Origin: Luteimonas aquatica
GTDB taxonomy: Bacteria; Pseudomonadota; Gammaproteobacteria; Xanthomonadales; Xanthomonadaceae
NCBI RefSeq assembly: GCF_022662575.1
Contig: NZ_JALBFU010000002.1
Location: forward strand, 186,001-250,000
DNA: 64,000 nucleotides
Direction: 5' to 3'
A program made the position numbers and the translations under genes. Below the pieces are notes generated by a model. The model searched no databases. It was not told where the DNA came from and saw nothing but the letters and a program-made list of their open reading frames with translations. Positions 18,384 to 25,765 of the stretch are shown here, piece after piece (the stretch's first letter is position 1; the number at the start of each line of letters is the position of its first letter).

Positions 18384-18646
18384 TCGAACTGGGAGGAGAG
18401 GCCCAAGTGGTAGGGTTTACCCGGTTTTGACGCGTCGCTACGGGGGAAAGCGCACGATGCAAGCTGGATCGCCAGTCCCATGGCCCCCCGCAACGGATCA
18501 CGGTTCCAGGCGCGACGCGTAACCACGCGGCGCGGCTTCCCCGTCGGTCGCTTCAGGACGGCGCCATCGGCCCCGATGGCGTCGGGACATCGACAAGAAC
18601 AATAGGCCGCGGCACGAGCCCGGCCGGAGCAGGAGAAAATTTCAGC

Positions 18647-20821
18647 ATGAGTACGGTGCGCCTGGAGGCGGTGAAGAACGCGATGGCACAGACCGGAGGA
18701 TCCTCCCCGGATCGCGAGATCCCCATGCAGCCCGCGTCCCAGGACATCTGGGACAAGAAGTACCGCCTGAAGACCAAGCAGGGCGCCGCCGTGGATGCCG
18801 ACATCGACGGCACCTACCAGCGCGTCGCCCGCGCCCTGGCCGAGGCCGAGACCAGCCCGGACAAGCGCGCCTACTGGAACGAGCGCTTCCTCTGGGCCCT
18901 GCGCCGCGGCGCCATCCCCGCCGGCCGCATCACCTCCAACGCCGGCGCCCTGGAGCACAAGCCCGCCACCAGCACCATCAACTGCACGGTCTCGGGCACC
19001 ATCGTCGACTCGATGGACGGCATCCTGGACAAGGTCCATGAGGCCGGCCTCACCCTGAAGGCCGGCTGCGGCATCGGCTACGAGTTCTCGACCCTGCGCC
19101 CCAAGGGCGCCTTCGTCGCCGGCGCGGGCGCCTACACCTCCGGCCCGATGTCCTTCATGGATATCTACGACAAGATGTGCTTCACCGTGTCCTCGGCCGG
19201 CGGCCGCCGCGGCGCGCAGATGGGCACCTTCGACGTCAGCCACCCCGACGTGCGCGACTTCATCCGCGCCAAGCGCGAGGACGGCCGCCTGCGCCAGTTC
19301 AACCTGTCGCTGCTGATCACCGACGGCTTCATGCAGGCGGTGGAGACCGACGCCGACTGGCCGCTGGTGTTCCCGATCAACGAGAAGGAGCAGGGCGACC
19401 TCGACCTGGCCAACGCCGAGCAGGTGGTCTGGCGCGACTGGCCCCAGCACGCCAGCTACATCGTCCGCGACGACGGCCTGGTCGCCTGCAAGGTCTACGG
19501 CCACATCCGGGCCCGCCACCTGTGGGACATGATCATGGTCTCGACGTACGACTACGCCGAGCCGGGCTTCATCCTGATCGACCGCGTCAACGAGATGAAC
19601 AACAACTGGTGGTGCGAGAACATCCGCGCCACCAACCCCTGCGGCGAGCAGCCCCTGCCGCCCTACGGCGCCTGCCTGCTGGGCTCGGTCAACCTGACCA
19701 AGTTCGTGCGCAACGCCTTCGGCGAGCAGGCCTCTTTCGACTGGGAGGAATACAAGGAAGTGGTGCGGGTGTTCACCCGCATGCTCGACAACGTGGTCGA
19801 GGTCAACGGCCTGCCCCTGCAGCAGCAGCGCGACGAGATCATGCGCAAGCGCCGCCACGGCATGGGCTTCCTGGGCCTGGGCTCGACCATGACCATGCTG
19901 AAGATGAAGTACGGCAGCAAGGAATCGTGCGAGTTCACCGAGCGCATCGCCCGCGAGATGGCCGTGGCCGGCTGGGAGATGGGCCTGGCGCTGGCCGAGG
20001 AGAAGGGCCCGGCGCCGATCATGGAGGAGCGCTTCCCGGTGACCGCCGCGATGCTGCGCCAGCGCCCCGAGATGGCCCGCGACGGCTGGAAGGTCGGCCA
20101 GGACATCCCCGGCAAGGTGCTGCACGCCCGCTACTCGCGCTACATGCAGCAGGTGGCCAAGGTGGCCCCGGAGCTGGTCGAGCAGCTGGCCGAGACCGGC
20201 TCGCGCTTCACCCACCACAGCTCCATCGCCCCCACCGGCACCATCTCGCTGAGCTTGGCCAACAACGCCAGCAACGGCATCGAGCCGTCCTTCGCCCACC
20301 ACTACAGCCGCAACGTCATTCGCGAGGGCAAGAAGTCCAAGGAGAAGGTGGACGTGTTCTCCTTCGAGCTGCTGGCCTACCGCGAGCTGGTCAACGCCAA
20401 GGCGATGCCCTTCAGCGACGACGCGGCCGCCAAGCTGCCCGACTACTTCATCGCCGCCGACGACATCACCCCCAAGGAGCACGTCGACGTCCAGGCCGCC
20501 GCCCAGAAGTGGGTCGACAGCTCCATCTCCAAGACCGCGAACGTCCCCACGGACTACCCGTACGAGGACTTCAAGGACATCTACCGCTACGCCCACCAGC
20601 AGGGCCTGAAGGGCTGCACCACCTTCCGCTTCAACCCGGCCGCCTTCCAGGGCGTGCTGGTGAAGGAGGCGGACCTGGAGAACACCACCTACCGCTTCGA
20701 GCTCGAGGACGGCTCCGTGGTGGAGGTCAAGGGCAACGAGCAGATCGAGTACGACGGCGAACTGCACACCGCCGCCAACCTCTTCGACGCGCTCAAAGAG
20801 GGCTACTACGGCAAGTTCTGA
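18647..20821 (+). CDS. nrdJ: Adenosylcobalamin-dependent (class II) ribonucleotide reductase, large part (NrdJa)
   Basis: Reduces ribonucleotides to deoxyribonucleotides using a radical made from adenosylcobalamin, without needing or being poisoned by oxygen. 724 residues. Seen: the NCTVSGT segment (Cys113), the glycine-rich AGCGIGYE loop, the catalytic NPCGE motif (residues 330-334, thiyl Cys332, Glu334), and APTGTISLS in the barrel. The C-terminal Cys tail and TSCPD domain of single-chain NrdJ are absent; they are in the separate gene at 21563, so the enzyme is split. AGGAG at 18631 supports the start, with 11-base spacing. A possible NrdR box and long leader suggest regulation at initiation and in the mRNA. 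Confidence 0.93.
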   Translation: MSTVRLEAVKNAMAQTGGSSPDREIPMQPASQDIWDKKYRLKTKQGAAVDADIDGTYQRVARALAEAETSPDKRAYWNERFLWALRRGAIPAGRITSNAGALEHKPATSTINCTVSGTIVDSMDGILDKVHEAGLTLKAGCGIGYEFSTLRPKGAFVAGAGAYTSGPMSFMDIYDKMCFTVSSAGGRRGAQMGTFDVSHPDVRDFIRAKREDGRLRQFNLSLLITDGFMQAVETDADWPLVFPINEKEQGDLDLANAEQVVWRDWPQHASYIVRDDGLVACKVYGHIRARHLWDMIMVSTYDYAEPGFILIDRVNEMNNNWWCENIRATNPCGEQPLPPYGACLLGSVNLTKFVRNAFGEQASFDWEEYKEVVRVFTRMLDNVVEVNGLPLQQQRDEIMRKRRHGMGFLGLGSTMTMLKMKYGSKESCEFTERIAREMAVAGWEMGLALAEEKGPAPIMEERFPVTAAMLRQRPEMARDGWKVGQDIPGKVLHARYSRYMQQVAKVAPELVEQLAETGSRFTHHSSIAPTGTISLSLANNASNGIEPSFAHHYSRNVIREGKKSKEKVDVFSFELLAYRELVNAKAMPFSDDAAAKLPDYFIAADDITPKEHVDVQAAAQKWVDSSISKTANVPTDYPYEDFKDIYRYAHQQGLKGCTTFRFNPAAFQGVLVKEADLENTTYRFELEDGSVVEVKGNEQIEYDGELHTAANLFDALKEGYYGKF

Positions 20822-20989
20822 CGCCTCCGCCGACCGTCCTCGCGCACGCCGCGGGGGCGGTCCAGGCAGGGGCCGTTCCCGGGGCCGCGGAGTCCCCCTC
20901 GCCGGTTCGTACACGCCGCACAAAGTTCGCGCTACATTTCGCTCCACGGGCGCCCCGCCCGTGAACAACAGACCTGACGAGGCAATCAC

Positions 20990-21430
20990 ATGAGCAACGG
21001 CAACGGGGTCACCGCGACCCTCTCCAACGCCGCCGAAGCCGTCGCCGACAAGGCGAAGGAAATCGGCAGCAAGGTGTCGAAGAAAGCGAGCAGTGCGGTC
21101 AAGTCCGCGAAGAAGAGCGCGGCCAAGGCCAAGAAGGCGGTCGGCAAGCGCGTCACCAAGGCGAAGAAGACCCTCGCCTCGGTCAGCGCCAGCGCCAAGG
21201 CCGAAGTCGCCGCCCTGAAGAAGAAGGGCACCGCCAAGAAGGCGGCCAAGAAGACCGCCAAGAAGGCGGCCGCGAAGAAGGCCACCAAGAAGACCGTGAA
21301 GAAGGCCGCCAAGAAGGCCCCGGCCCGCAAGGCCGCCGCCAAGAAGGCGCCCGCCCGCAAGGCGGTGAAGAAGGCGGCCAAGAAGACCGCCCGCAAGGCG
21401 CCCGCCAAGAAGGCCGCCAGGAAGAAGTAA
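20990..21430 (+). CDS. Histone H1-like Lys/Ala-rich DNA-binding protein
   Basis: 146 residues; the C-terminal two thirds consists of AAKKA, KKAP and ARKA repeats like eukaryotic histone H1 tails and bacterial AlgP/HctB-type proteins. The N-terminal 40 residues (SNAAEAVADKAKEIGSKVSKKAS) form an Ala-rich amphipathic helix. It should bind DNA or RNA non-specifically. It lies between the two halves of the class II ribonucleotide reductase in the same orientation, 168 bases after nrdJa, with its own GAGG ribosome-binding site. A link with nucleotide supply or DNA packing is inference from position. The repetitive DNA makes length variation likely. Confidence 0.8.
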   Translation: MSNGNGVTATLSNAAEAVADKAKEIGSKVSKKASSAVKSAKKSAAKAKKAVGKRVTKAKKTLASVSASAKAEVAALKKKGTAKKAAKKTAKKAAAKKATKKTVKKAAKKAPARKAAAKKAPARKAVKKAAKKTARKAPAKKAARKK

Positions 21431-21445
21431 GCAACACCGCCTTGG

Positions 21446-21484
21446 CCCCTCTCCCGCTCGCGGGAGAGGGGTTGGGGTGAGGGC
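21446..21484. repeat. CCCCTCTCCCG-type dispersed intergenic repeat
   Basis: CCCCTCTCCCG (21446-21456) pairs perfectly with CGGGAGAGGGG (21461-21471) around a CTCG loop, followed by TTGGGGTGAGGG. I recognise this as a very common intergenic repeat in Xanthomonas, Stenotrophomonas and Pseudomonas. It lies between the H1-like gene and nrdJb and may shape the mRNA there. Confidence 0.7.
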
Positions 21485-21562
21485 CCCGCCGCCCGCGGCC
21501 AGGTCCGCGCTCCATCGGTCCACCCACAAGAACAAGCACCACCCGCATCCAGGAACCGCGTC

Positions 21563-22369
21563 ATGGCCGTCAAGATCGACAAGAAAATCAAGGGTTACGC
21601 CGTCGTCACCGCCGAGGACAAGGAGAAGGCCGTCGCCGGCGCCTCCGTCGCGCGCGAGAAGATCGAGGCCGAACTGCCCACGGCCGACGTCATCCAGATG
21701 CACGAGCGCATCGAGCGCCCGGAGGTGCTGATCGGCAGCACCTACAAGATCAAGTCGCCGCTGGTCGAGCACGCCATGTACGTGACCATCAACGACATCG
21801 TGCTCAACGCCGGCACCGAGCACGAACAGCGCCGTCCCTTCGAGATCTTCATCAACTCCAAGTCGATGGAGCATTTCCAGTGGATCGTCGCGCTCACCCG
21901 CATCATGTCCGCCGTGTTCCGCAAGGGCGGCGACGTCACCTTCCTGGTCGACGAGATGAAGGCCGTCTTCGACCCCAAGGGCGGCTACTTCAAGGCCGGC
22001 GGCGTGTACATGCCCTCGCTGGTCGCCGAGCTCGGCATGATCGTCGAGGACCACCTCAAGTCCATCGGCATGATGCACGACCCGGAAATGAGCGAGCACC
22101 AGCGCGCCCTGATCGCCGAGAAGCGCCGCGCCTACGAAGAACGCTCAAAAAAAAACACTGAAGTAAGCCCGCCTGCCCAGCCGCAGCGCGGCCAGGGCGG
22201 CATCGAAGGCTCCTATCCGGATACCTATCCCGAGGACATCGCCGTCACCGGCGACGGCACCTCGTTTCCGCCGAGCGCGACCATGTGCCACAAGTGCAAC
22301 ACCAAGGCCGTGGTGATCATGGATGGGTGTGCGACGTGCTTGAATTGCGGTTATTCCAAGTGCGGCTAG
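21563..22369 (+). CDS. Class II ribonucleotide reductase small part (NrdJb), TSCPD domain plus Cys-rich tail
   Basis: 268 residues that correspond to the C-terminal portion of single-chain NrdJ. Residues about 50-180 form the TSCPD-like domain (INDIVLNAGTEHEQRRPFEIFINSK, then VFDPKGGYFKAGGVYMPSLVAELG). The tail has six cysteines (C242, C245, C256, C259, C262, C267), typical of the flexible arm that re-reduces the active site. A run of nine A (22147-22155, codons 196-198) lies between domain and tail. Loss or gain of one A would stop translation within two to five codons, giving a tail-less product. A poorly conserved linker (about 195-240) follows the run. Needed with NrdJa for activity by analogy with split enzymes. 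Confidence 0.85.
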   Translation: MAVKIDKKIKGYAVVTAEDKEKAVAGASVAREKIEAELPTADVIQMHERIERPEVLIGSTYKIKSPLVEHAMYVTINDIVLNAGTEHEQRRPFEIFINSKSMEHFQWIVALTRIMSAVFRKGGDVTFLVDEMKAVFDPKGGYFKAGGVYMPSLVAELGMIVEDHLKSIGMMHDPEMSEHQRALIAEKRRAYEERSKKNTEVSPPAQPQRGQGGIEGSYPDTYPEDIAVTGDGTSFPPSATMCHKCNTKAVVIMDGCATCLNCGYSKCG

Positions 22370-22411
22370 AGCATCTAATTGTTAATCAGATGCGTCGCTG
22401 TGGGAACGCCT
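22369..22411 (+). other. tRNA-Asn-like anticodon-arm remnant (possible island attachment site)
   Basis: Starting at the last base of the nrdJb stop, the sequence follows bacterial tRNA-Asn from the end of the D arm through the anticodon arm. It has AGAGCATCTAATTGTTAATC, then AGATG and GTCG, with GTT in the anticodon position inside a 7-base loop. The T arm and acceptor stem are not recognisable, so it is not a working tRNA. It also forms a GCATCT/AGATGC stem and could simply be a hairpin. Placement at the junction of core and accessory DNA is what makes the att reading attractive. Confidence 0.4.
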
Positions 22412-22754
22412 GAAAATGTGCGGATATCCATAAGCCGCTACTCTGGCTGACATAAGACGCTACTCCACTCTTGAAACTCTACTTAGGGGCTCTTATGAGC
22501 CCCTTTTTCAACGGACACTCCTTCAAGATCAATCGTGGGTGTGCGCACGCGCACCAGTGAAATTGATGATCATGGCCGATCAGGTGCGATTAGCTGATCG
22601 ATGCTGATCGGCAGCTATAGGAACTGACGCCTTTCGACCAGGAGCAGACGTTGGCCTCAGCTCGAAAGCCATGCTTCGCGACCTCCGATATACTCAGGTC
22701 ATCATCGGCTGTAGATGGTCAATGGCGCAGAGCGGCAGCGTTGGAGAGCAATCC
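22370..22754. other. 385-bp non-coding junction region
   Basis: No gene seen. It contains the tRNA-Asn-like remnant, a 15-base direct repeat CATAAG(C/A)CGCTACTC at 22429-22443 and 22451-22465, a strong terminator at 22485-22508, and a GATCAGG/GCTGATCG-rich stretch at 22560-22612 of unknown meaning. GC content is visibly lower than in the flanking core genes. Confidence 0.6.
22485..22508 (+). terminator. Rho-independent terminator
   Basis: AGGGGCTC (22485-22492), a TTAT loop and GAGCCCCT (22497-22504) form a perfect 8-bp stem followed by TTTT. It lies about 115 bases after nrdJb and should end the nrd transcript, unless a small RNA is encoded in the gap. Confidence 0.88.
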
Positions 22755-24563
22755 ATGCGGCAGGAATGGTTCGAAATGCAGGCCGAACGGCGCCGGCCGT
22801 ACGCCATGCAGACGTGGATTCCGCTGCGCGCCTTCGAGGGCACCCGGGAAGGCCACATCGCCCAGCTCGGCTACCAAGAAGACGTGTCATGCGCGGTCTC
22901 GGTCGCGGTGACGGCCGCGCACCGCGCGGCGGTCGAGGACGTCGAGTGGGGGCATTCCGGGCTGAGCAACACCCAAGGCGCCTATGCCTTCGAGGACGGC
23001 CGATACAAGACTGCCGAAGCCTTCGAGATTGAGGACGGGGTCGACGTCGGCATCCACTTGGTCCTGGCGCAGTACAACCCCATCGGCGACCCAGTGTGGT
23101 ACTTGAACCAAGACCTGGTGCTGGCGCTGGCGCTGATCGAGGAGAACCACCGCTGGATCCGACCCGACGAGAACTACGCCGTCGTCGCCAAGCGTACCTT
23201 TCACCCCGATGGCTCGATCGGGGGCATTCATATCCGCACCGACGTGCTGCGCGACTACCTATGCGCTCGCGGCATGGCGCTGCGCCTGCTCACCTACCGC
23301 GAACGCACCACCTACGAAGCCACGGCCGACCACATCGCCTGGCCCGGCGGCCGGATCGAGGTCCCCCTCGCCGACGGACGCTTCGAAGGCAGCGTCACTC
23401 GGGTGCTGCCAGGGGGCGATCCGGAGGGTGCCACCGTCGCCGTTCACCATGTGTGGCGCACTGACGTGGATGTCGAGGCCGATGTCCCCGTCATGGGCCC
23501 GGAGACCGACGAAGGCACCGACTACACCCATCATCGCTTCACCCGCACCGGCCCCGTGATCCACCGTATCAGCGGCCAGAGCTGGCGCCGCGAATGGATC
23601 GAACCGGCGATACGCAGTCCGCGCGTGCGCGGCGACCACGAGCCCTCAGCAACCACCTTCATCGTCAATGCCGCCGGCGACCGCCAGAACGCCGACGAGC
23701 TCAAAGACGAAGACATAGGGCTGTGGCTGTGGTTCGAGCCGACGATCGTGACCGACCTGTTGGCGCTGCGCGGCGGCAAGCTCGAGTGGTACACGCACGA
23801 CACCGGAGGTCTGCAAGGCGAGCCCGGCTATAGCAGCATCCATTTCGGCATCAACGAAGCCGGACTGATCAACGTGTACGCGAGGGATGTGGCGCGGCTG
23901 TCCGAATGGCATCGGCGCATATGGGCCGGGCGCAATCTCTATCCGAATGGCCGGCTCAGTGCCGAATTGGGCCGGGCGCATGTCGAGGGGCGGGTGGCAG
24001 ACACCGCGGCGCCGGAAGCACGTACCGCCGAGGCGCTGATCGCGATCGATGCGGCGGCGCAAGCCATTTGGGGGTTTCCTGTCTTCCGCCCCCACAACAT
24101 CCAGGATCGGCTCTTGGCGTCCGTGCACCGGTTTCGCGCGACAAACCGAGACTCGCTGCTAGAGCTAGCCAAGGACATGGCGCGACTGACAGCCGATCGA
24201 GTGGATGCGGATGCGCTGCAGGCCTTCGCGCCGATCACCCCGGAATTGAAAGGCACCGGATCGCTGAAATCCCTCGAACGCGCGCTTGCTAAGCACGAAG
24301 GCGCGGTTCAGGCCCGAGCCCTCATGGGGCCGTTGGCAGGTATCTACGATCTCCGTGTCGGCGCGGCCCACCTGCCCGGATCGCAAATTAGCGACGCGTT
24401 CGGGCTCGTGGGCATCGATCCAGCGGCGACACCCTATGATCAGGCTGTGCAACTTCTCACCACGCTGGCGACGACGCTCGAAGCGATTGCCGCGTCGATC
24501 CGCGCGAGCGCGCCAGCCGCCGTCGCGTCCAGTGCTTTGACATCGACACCCGCGTCGTCATGA
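22755..24563 (+). CDS. Orphan 602-aa protein with HEPN-like C-terminal motif
   Basis: No family recognised for the first 500 residues: a mixed alpha/beta, acidic, Trp-rich soluble protein without signal peptide or membrane segment. The C-terminal region (about 480-585) is helical, and YDLRVGAAHLPG has an R-x4-H spacing (R534, H539), the arrangement of HEPN ribonucleases and other HEPN domains. The residue after Arg is Val rather than the usual polar one, so activity is doubtful. The start at 22755 has GGAG at 22743-22746; the frame is open upstream without another good site. It is the first gene of an accessory region, a typical position for a defence gene, but nothing else proves that role. 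Confidence 0.7.
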   Translation: MRQEWFEMQAERRRPYAMQTWIPLRAFEGTREGHIAQLGYQEDVSCAVSVAVTAAHRAAVEDVEWGHSGLSNTQGAYAFEDGRYKTAEAFEIEDGVDVGIHLVLAQYNPIGDPVWYLNQDLVLALALIEENHRWIRPDENYAVVAKRTFHPDGSIGGIHIRTDVLRDYLCARGMALRLLTYRERTTYEATADHIAWPGGRIEVPLADGRFEGSVTRVLPGGDPEGATVAVHHVWRTDVDVEADVPVMGPETDEGTDYTHHRFTRTGPVIHRISGQSWRREWIEPAIRSPRVRGDHEPSATTFIVNAAGDRQNADELKDEDIGLWLWFEPTIVTDLLALRGGKLEWYTHDTGGLQGEPGYSSIHFGINEAGLINVYARDVARLSEWHRRIWAGRNLYPNGRLSAELGRAHVEGRVADTAAPEARTAEALIAIDAAAQAIWGFPVFRPHNIQDRLLASVHRFRATNRDSLLELAKDMARLTADRVDADALQAFAPITPELKGTGSLKSLERALAKHEGAVQARALMGPLAGIYDLRVGAAHLPGSQISDAFGLVGIDPAATPYDQAVQLLTTLATTLEAIAASIRASAPAAVASSALTSTPASS

Positions 24564-24590
24564 CGACGCGGGACCTGAGAAAACAGGTGG

Positions 24591-24662
24591 AAAACAGGGG
24601 CCAGAGTCGACTTTCCGTTTCCGAGAACGTCCCAGGAAAAATTCAAGTCTGACCCTTGTTTT
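24591..24662. mobile_element. Imperfect inverted-repeat (MITE/REP-like) element
   Basis: Left arm AAAACAGGGGCCAGAGTCGA plus CTTTCC (24591-24616) and right arm 24635-24662, whose complement begins AAAACAAGGGTCAGACTTGA, are inverted copies with several differences around an 18-base centre. GGGGTCAGAGTCGACTTTC-type repeats are a motif I recognise beside IS200-like/RAYT transposase genes in gammaproteobacteria. No transposase is present here. The right arm abuts the next gene, whose 5' end appears to be lost. Confidence 0.55.
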
Positions 24663-25183
24663 GCAAGGCGGCGCTTAGGTTGGCTGGCACCATCCCACAT
24701 GCCTGGTATCGATGCCAAGCCCTTACCGCTGCCGCAGAGCAGCTTGGTGGCAAAGAGCAGATGGCTGCATTGTCTGCCGCTTTCGCCGCAGCGAAAGAGC
24801 AGAGCGAGCCCAACCGGGTTGTTACGGTTGCATGTTGGCCAGTCAGGGTTCTTGCTGCTGTCAAACCACAGCTTGCCACGGAATGGATCTCTGAACTATT
24901 GATCGTTGCCGAGACCGAGCATCATAATTTAAGGCGATCACATGCTCTTCAATCTCTGGCTTTCGTAACATTGCCCTACCCAAAGCTAGTGAAGATTGTT
25001 ACGCCGGCTCTAGTCGAGGCACTGCTTGGGGGGCATGGCCCCCGCATCGACCGGGTAATCCGAGATACCTTTGAAATTGTTCGCTCCACCCATCCTCAAC
25101 TACTTAGGTCGCTGGCCCTGCACCACAAGGCCGGTCGGCAGCAGCAAAAGCTCCTCGCGGCAATTCCATGCGAGGGGATCTAG
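24656..25183 (+). pseudogene. 5'-truncated gene for a helical-repeat protein (cassette-like)
   Basis: An open frame of 175 codons that begins inside the inverted-repeat element at a TTG. The first in-frame ATG is 35 codons in, past sequence that already looks like the protein's helical body (IPHAWYRCQALTAAAEQLGG). The product is made of HEAT/ARM-like helix pairs (ACWPVRVLAAVKPQLATEWISELL; HALQSLAFVTLPYPKLVKIVTPALVEALL). The natural N-terminus therefore seems removed by the element. GC content is much lower than the chromosome average. The TAG stop lies inside an attC-like site, as is common for integron cassette genes. Function unknown. Confidence 0.55.
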
Positions 25184-25236
25184 CAATACATTCAAGCCAA
25201 CCCACTTCGCAGCTTAGCTTGATTCAGGCATCAGGC
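25178..25236 (+). repeat. Decayed attC-like site 1
   Basis: ATCTAGC then AATACATTCAAGCC on the left and AGCTTGATTCAGGC on the right, followed by ATCAGG, fit the R''-L''...L'-R' layout of integron attC sites (typical CTAACAATTCATTCAAGCC ... GGCTTAACTCAGGCGTTAGGC). The stop codon of the upstream gene overlaps it. The outer core sites no longer match GTTRRRY well. Confidence 0.5.
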
Positions 25237-25260
25237 AGCATAAGAACTGGCGGTGCTTCT

Positions 25261-25644
25261 ATGGACAAGAATAAGCCCCCGACATCGCTGCAAGGTTCAT
25301 GCCACTGCGGCTCCGTGCGTCTTACGCTCCCGGCGGCGCCCGACACAGCGACGAGTTGCAACTGCTCCTTGTGCCGGCGCATTGCCGGCATATGGGCTTA
25401 CTACGAATTCGGCACGGTCTCCATCGAGGGTCACCCGGAGAACACCGAAAGCTATCTCTGGGGCGACCGAACCCTCAGGAACGTGCGCTGCAGGACCTGC
25501 GGTATCGTCACGCACTGGGAGCCGCTTGAAGCCGTGCCGGGTGCCCGCCACGGCGTGAACCTGCGGAATTTCGATCCCGCGCTGCTCGAGTCAATCGTCA
25601 TCAGGCGCTTCGACGGGGCGGACACTTGGGAATTCCTCGATTGA
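25261..25644 (+). CDS. GFA-family (glutathione-dependent formaldehyde-activating-like) zinc protein
   Basis: 127 residues, soluble. Zinc-binding cysteines match the GFA/CENP-V fold: C14-H-C16 in GSCHCGSVRL, C33-N-C35-x2-C38 in SCNCSLCRR, and an RCRTCG pair later. The namesake enzyme joins formaldehyde and glutathione, but most family members have unknown substrates. The start at MDKNKPP matches the domain entry; a longer frame would run into the attC-like site. GFA genes are frequent cargo of chromosomal integron cassettes, and this one lies between two attC-like sequences. No strong ribosome-binding site, also usual for cassette genes. Confidence 0.85.
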   Translation: MDKNKPPTSLQGSCHCGSVRLTLPAAPDTATSCNCSLCRRIAGIWAYYEFGTVSIEGHPENTESYLWGDRTLRNVRCRTCGIVTHWEPLEAVPGARHGVNLRNFDPALLESIVIRRFDGADTWEFLD

Positions 25645-25690
25645 CAGCTTGCCGCTTCTCGCATCGGGTGCTCAGCAATCTAAGGGTACC

Positions 25691-25749
25691 GCATGACAAT
25701 TCATCCAGGCCGTCGTCGCTTTGCGGCGCGGCTTGACTCAGCGTCGGTC
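25691..25749 (+). repeat. Decayed attC-like site 2
   Basis: GCATGAC, AATTCATCCAGGCC, a GC-rich centre (GTCGCTTTGCGGCG), GGCTTGACTCAGC and GTCGGTC follow the attC order and spacing closely. AATTCATCCAGGCC...GGCTTGACTCA is the best of the three matches in the region. It lies between the GFA gene and the next small gene. Confidence 0.6.
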
Positions 25750-25765
25750 CACACGGGAAGAAGCC

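Larger units (their letters stand above)
18020..18646. other. 627-bp non-coding region between the Do protease and nrdJ, with structured leader
   Basis: No convincing gene. It holds two long hairpins (18176-18205, a perfect 12-bp stem with GGCGAT loop; 18559-18584, a 12-bp stem with one G-U pair). It also has an AT-rich patch at 18282-18322 that is unlike its surroundings, a promoter-like site, a possible NrdR box and about 290 bases of leader before nrdJ. I looked for a cobalamin riboswitch, expected near B12 genes, and did not find the GCCACTG or AGxCAGxAGACCTGCC boxes. Confidence 0.6.

Noticed and set aside
18380-18560. Cobalamin riboswitch in the nrdJ leader
   Set aside because: A CCCCCCGCAACGG stretch looks superficially like the riboswitch core, but the B12 box and the GGTG...AATCC segment are absent. 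A B12-repressed switch would also make little sense before a B12-dependent enzyme.
18107-22099. A 1,330-codon minus-strand frame opposite nrdJ and nrdJb
   Set aside because: Antisense shadow of high-GC coding sequence; the plus-strand proteins match known families from end to end.
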